Source: Ferrithrix thermotolerans DSM 19514 (GTDB lineage: Bacteria > Actinomycetota > Acidimicrobiia > Acidimicrobiales > Ilumatobacteraceae). From it: a stretch of 8,538 bases of DNA. Shown one piece after another: positions 5,855-8,538 of this stretch. Position numbers and translations under genes: made by a program. The stretch spans positions 1 through 8,538 of the forward strand of contig CAMAQQ010000045.1 in NCBI GenBank assembly GCA_945860575.1. Direction: 5' to 3'. The notes under the pieces were generated by a model that did not search any database, was not told where the DNA came from, and saw only the letters and a program-made list of their open reading frames with translations. Position 1 is the stretch's first letter; each line of letters opens with the position of its first letter.

Positions 5855-6373
5855 ATGGATGAAGAATTAACTGATGAATTATCCGAGATGCCAGGTCAAA
5901 CACCAGATGAACAAGAGTCATCAGAGGGCAATGACGAATTGAGCATTGAATCTCTTGTTGAGCAACTCACCAAAGAGCGCGATGAATTTAAAGATATGGC
6001 GTTGCGCGTTCAAGCGGAGTTCGAAAACTATCGCAAGCGATCAGCAGTGCAACAAATTGACGAAGTCGACCGCAATACAGGTCGATTGGTCGAAGGTTTG
6101 CTGGCTGTGCTTGATGCGTGTGAGGCGGCTGTAGCGCACGACTTAAATGGTGTTGAGCCAATTTTGAGTTCGCTTCTGTTGGTTTTAAACAAACAAGGTC
6201 TCGAAGTTTTAGAACTGCTTGACACGGTGTTTGATCCGAGTTTGGCAGAAGCGGTAGTTCACGAACCGTCGGATATCGAAAACAGTGAAACGATAGTTAC
6301 CGAAGTTTTGCGAACCGGGTATCGCTGGAAAGGTCGCGTCTTGCGCGCCGCGATGGTCAAGGTAAAGGGCTAA
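5855..6373 (+). CDS. grpE: nucleotide exchange factor GrpE
   Basis: GrpE releases ADP from DnaK and resets the folding cycle; it works as a dimer. Residues 1-32 are acidic and probably disordered. From about residue 33 a long helix begins, with the family's ALRVQAEFENYRKR stretch (49-62). The C-terminal beta domain contains DPSLAEAVVHEP (127-138) and the GrpE signature GYRWKGRVLRAAMVKV (155-170). At 172 residues it is typical in length for the family. It lies between dnaK and dnaJ with gaps of 20 and 16 nt. No good Shine-Dalgarno precedes the ATG (only CAGAG, 12 nt upstream), so translation may depend on ribosomes finishing dnaK; this is inferred. The frame is open upstream but has no earlier usable start before the dnaK stop. 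Confidence 0.97.
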   Translation: MDEELTDELSEMPGQTPDEQESSEGNDELSIESLVEQLTKERDEFKDMALRVQAEFENYRKRSAVQQIDEVDRNTGRLVEGLLAVLDACEAAVAHDLNGVEPILSSLLLVLNKQGLEVLELLDTVFDPSLAEAVVHEPSDIENSETIVTEVLRTGYRWKGRVLRAAMVKVKG

Positions 6374-6389
6374 AGCAAGGCGACGTGCG

Positions 6390-7493
6390 ATGACGGCGCA
6401 ACGAGAGTGGTTCGAAAAAGATTATTACGCCGTACTTGGCGTCAATAAAGACGCTCCAGCCAAAGAAATCACAAAAACTTATCGCAAACTTGCGCGCAAA
6501 TATCACCCTGATACGAATCCAAATAACGCATCTGCTGAAGAAAAATTCAAAGATATTTCTGCTGCGTACGACGTTCTGGGTGACGAATCTCGTCGGCGCG
6601 AATATGACGAAGTTCGACGTGCAGGACCGTCGCCATTTTCAGGTCGTGGCGGTGCCGGGCCACAACATTTTGATGCAGGTGGACAAGACATCAGCGACCT
6701 GATCGGTCAAATGTTTGGTGGTCGCGGATCTCGTTCGCGCGGTGCTGCCGGGCCGCAGCGGGGCAACGATGTTGAAGCTTCAATAACTCTTGAATTCGTA
6801 GATGCTGTTCGAGGAGTCACGACATCGTTGCATTTGACTTCAGAAGTTCAGTGCCAAACCTGTTCTGGTTCGGGCGCCAAACCTGGAACATCTGCCAAAC
6901 GATGCACACAATGTGCGGGCCGTGGTGTTGTTGAAGAAGATCAGGGTCCGTTTGCATTTTCGTCTGCGTGTCCACGCTGCAGTGGTCGTGGTTCAACTAT
7001 TGAAAGCCCGTGTCGAAATTGCAAAGGGATCGGTACCGAAGTTCGTGCTCGAGAAGTAAATGTGCGAATCCCGGCTGGTGTAGACAACGGCCAGCGAATT
7101 CGTCTTAAGGGTCGAGGTGCACCCGGGCGAAACAACGGGTTGACCGGAGATCTATTTGTAATTTGCAATGTTGTCGCGCACCACTTATTTGGTCGCGAAG
7201 GAAAGAATCTGACATTGCGACTTCCAATTAGTTATACCGAAGCCGTATTAGGAGCAAACATCGAAGTGCCAACACTTGATGGTGAACCAGTGACTTTGAA
7301 GTTAAAGCCGGCCACTCAGTCTGGGTCGCGTCACCGAGTTAAAGGCAAAGGTATCCAAACTGCTTCGGAAGCCGGAGATTTGATAGTCACAGTTGAGGTT
7401 GTGGTTCCAAAAGATTTAACAAAGCAAGAGCGTGCCGCTATTGAAGAACTCGCTCGTGTCAGCAAAGAATCTGTTCGAAGTCATATTCATTAA
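6390..7493 (+). CDS. dnaJ: class A J-domain co-chaperone DnaJ
   Basis: DnaJ delivers substrates to DnaK and stimulates its ATPase. The J domain (about 11-75) has the essential HPD triad at residues 39-41. A Gly/Phe/Arg-rich linker (79-125) follows. The zinc-binding region has four complete CxxCxGxG repeats at 155-162, 172-179, 194-201 and 208-215, so both zinc centres should be intact. The C-terminal substrate-binding domains begin near 218 (VNVRIPAGVDNGQRIRLKGRG at 223-243). Length 367 fits class A DnaJ. The linkage to grpE and hspR matches DnaJ1 of actinobacteria, which often also carry a second dnaJ elsewhere with hrcA; that copy is not in this window. The ATG at 6390 follows AAGG (6377-6380) by 9 nt; a nearby GTG at 6385 is out of frame. 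Confidence 0.98.
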   Translation: MTAQREWFEKDYYAVLGVNKDAPAKEITKTYRKLARKYHPDTNPNNASAEEKFKDISAAYDVLGDESRRREYDEVRRAGPSPFSGRGGAGPQHFDAGGQDISDLIGQMFGGRGSRSRGAAGPQRGNDVEASITLEFVDAVRGVTTSLHLTSEVQCQTCSGSGAKPGTSAKRCTQCAGRGVVEEDQGPFAFSSACPRCSGRGSTIESPCRNCKGIGTEVRAREVNVRIPAGVDNGQRIRLKGRGAPGRNNGLTGDLFVICNVVAHHLFGREGKNLTLRLPISYTEAVLGANIEVPTLDGEPVTLKLKPATQSGSRHRVKGKGIQTASEAGDLIVTVEVVVPKDLTKQERAAIEELARVSKESVRSHIH

Positions 7494-7512
7494 TTATCAA
7501 TAGAGAGGTGTT

Positions 7513-7902
7513 ATGGATTTTGAAAAACAAGCCGTTTATGTAATTTCGGTGGCCGCAGAACTGGCCGGCATGCATCCACAAACTTTGAGAATTTATGAGC
7601 GTCGCGGATTAGTACAACCGGCGCGTACTGCAGGCGGCAAACAGCGTCGTTATAGTAACGCCGACATTGCACAGTTGTTGCGCATCGCTCAACTCGCCGA
7701 GATCGGGATGAACCTTGAAGGCATTCGTCAAGTGATGGCTCTTGAAATTGAGGTCGCTGAACTTAAAAAAGAAGTGCAACTATTGAAAGATCAACTTGCG
7801 CATGCAACCGCCGACACGGCAACTCGCTTTGGGTTGGTACCTCTACGCCAGTCAGTCACTGTTTTTGGCAGTCGACCAAGCATTTTTGATAAGGACCGTT
7901 GA
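7513..7902 (+). CDS. hspR: HspR, MerR-family heat-shock repressor
   Basis: HspR represses the dnaK operon by binding HAIR. Residues about 8-62 form a MerR-type winged helix-turn-helix: VISVAAELAGMHPQTLRIYE (10-29) is the helix-turn-helix with recognition helix, then RRGLVQPART, and the wing and following helix GGKQRRYSNADIAQLLRIAQ (41-60). Residues about 76-98 (EIEVAELKKEVQLLKDQL) look like a dimerising coiled coil. There is no cysteine cluster or drug-binding domain, which fits HspR rather than metal- or drug-sensing MerR proteins. Length 129 is normal. It follows dnaJ by 19 nt and has the clearest ribosome binding site of the operon (AGAGAGGTG, 7502-7510, just before the ATG). A perfect HAIR site lies ahead of dnaK, so the protein should repress its own synthesis, with DnaK as likely co-repressor as in Streptomyces. 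The tail (SIFDKDR) is short and of unknown role. Confidence 0.95.
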   Translation: MDFEKQAVYVISVAAELAGMHPQTLRIYERRGLVQPARTAGGKQRRYSNADIAQLLRIAQLAEIGMNLEGIRQVMALEIEVAELKKEVQLLKDQLAHATADTATRFGLVPLRQSVTVFGSRPSIFDKDR

Positions 7903-7975
7903 GCAAAGCCGAGTAGACTTTTAATACGTCCTATCAGTTTTAATTAGGTAAGTTCTATTGAAGTAGGAGCGTTTG
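7903..7975 (+). promoter_or_regulatory. hspR-purA intergenic region with purA ribosome binding site
   Basis: AGGAG (7965-7969) stands 6 nt before the purA ATG and fixes that start. TAGACT (7914-7919) and TTTAAT (7939-7944), 19 bases apart, form only a weak promoter candidate. No terminator hairpin is seen after hspR, so read-through of the heat-shock operon into purA cannot be excluded. Confidence 0.5.
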
Positions 7976-8538
7976 ATGCCTGTAACTGTCGTTGTTGGAA
8001 CCCAATGGGGCGACGAAGGCAAGGCAAAAGTAATCGACTTACTTGCAGAGTCGCATCAAATCGTCGCGCGATATCAAGGTGGGCACAACGCAGGTCATAC
8101 GGTGGTCGTTGGCGACCAAAAATATGCACTACAACTTGTGCCGAGTGGTGTGTTTTATCAGCATGTCACACCGGTGATTGGCAATGGTGTTGTCGTTGAT
8201 ATGCCGACATTATTTAACGAAATCGACACGCTCGAATCACGCGGAATTTCGTGTGCACGATTGAAAGTCTCGAGTCTTGCCCATTTAATTTTTCCTTGGC
8301 ATCAGGCACATGATGCACTAAGCGAATCTGGTTTGGGTGAAAATAAAATCGGCACAACTCTTAAAGGAATCGGCCCTGCATACGCAGACAAGGCCCGCCG
8401 AGTCGGCATTCGTGTTGGAGATGTGCGAGATTCAAAAAGATTTAAAACCCTCGTGTTTGAACGCGCTGTCGCAGAACAAAAAGTTTTAACCGCACTCGGC
8501 GGTGAGAAATTAGATATTGATTCGATTGTTGCGAAGTT
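7976..8538 (+). CDS. purA: adenylosuccinate synthetase, N-terminal part (cut by window end)
   Basis: PurA joins aspartate to IMP with GTP to make adenylosuccinate, the first committed step to AMP. The frame is open from the ATG at 7976 through the window end, giving 187 complete codons of an expected 420-430. The N-terminus VVVGTQWGDEGK (5-16) carries catalytic D13, and GGHNAGHT (35-42) carries catalytic H41. GNGVVVD (69-75) and GTT-x2-GIGPAYADK (126-139) with RVGIRVGDV (142-150) complete the IMP-binding half. Two departures stand out: the phosphate loop reads GDEGKAK instead of the common GDEGKGK (A17 for G), and the IMP motif reads GTTLKGIGP where GTTGRGIGP or similar is usual. The catalytic Asp and His are kept, so I expect an active enzyme. 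The start is backed by AGGAG 6 nt upstream. It lies 73 nt behind hspR on the same strand. Confidence 0.96.
   Translation, partial: MPVTVVVGTQWGDEGKAKVIDLLAESHQIVARYQGGHNAGHTVVVGDQKYALQLVPSGVFYQHVTPVIGNGVVVDMPTLFNEIDTLESRGISCARLKVSSLAHLIFPWHQAHDALSESGLGENKIGTTLKGIGPAYADKARRVGIRVGDVRDSKRFKTLVFERAVAEQKVLTALGGEKLDIDSIVAK

Overview
This window looks like a chromosomal housekeeping region of an actinobacterium of moderate GC (about half GC in the lines I sampled). The evidence is a dnaK-grpE-dnaJ-hspR operon with an HspR operator (HAIR) in front of it, a single-membrane-type DnaK, and a NarI-like/Fe-S reductase fusion of the actinobacterial EtfD (Rv0338c) type. In Mycobacterium tuberculosis, from memory, the same elements sit close together (Rv0338c, dnaK operon Rv0350-Rv0353, purA Rv0357c). 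A low-to-mid GC planktonic lineage such as Acidimicrobiia or Nanopelagicales is possible, but I cannot settle this by reading alone.

Layout. Positions 1-2923 are on the minus strand: a 5'-complete but 3'-truncated membrane Fe-S reductase (1-1577), a small stand-alone cyclic-nucleotide-binding-domain protein (1628-2053) and the glycolytic phosphoglycerate mutase gpmA (2144-2923). A short divergent promoter region (2924-2974) follows. The rest is on the plus strand: a ribokinase-like sugar kinase (2975-3865), the heat-shock operon dnaK-grpE-dnaJ-hspR (3999-7902, gaps of 16-20 nt), and the first 187 codons of purA (from 7976), cut by the window end. No stretch over 300 bases lacks a gene; the largest gap is the 133-base dnaK leader (3866-3998), which is rich in signals.

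How it works together. DnaK, GrpE and DnaJ form the ATP-driven Hsp70 folding cycle. HspR is the MerR-family repressor that would shut the operon off through the perfect CTTGAGT-N7-ACTCAAG operator at 3851-3871, which overlaps the rbsK stop codon. A second perfect hairpin (3924-3949) lies in the dnaK leader, at the predicted 5' end of a transcript from one candidate promoter. The minus-strand genes serve energy metabolism: glycolysis (gpmA) and, by homology, electron transfer from acyl-CoA oxidation to menaquinone (EtfD-like), with a possible cAMP sensor just upstream.

I found no mobile element, CRISPR array, RNA gene or clearly new system. The best leads are the operator placement, the dnaK leader structure, the unusual PurA phosphate-loop sequence, and the CNB-domain/EtfD gene pair.
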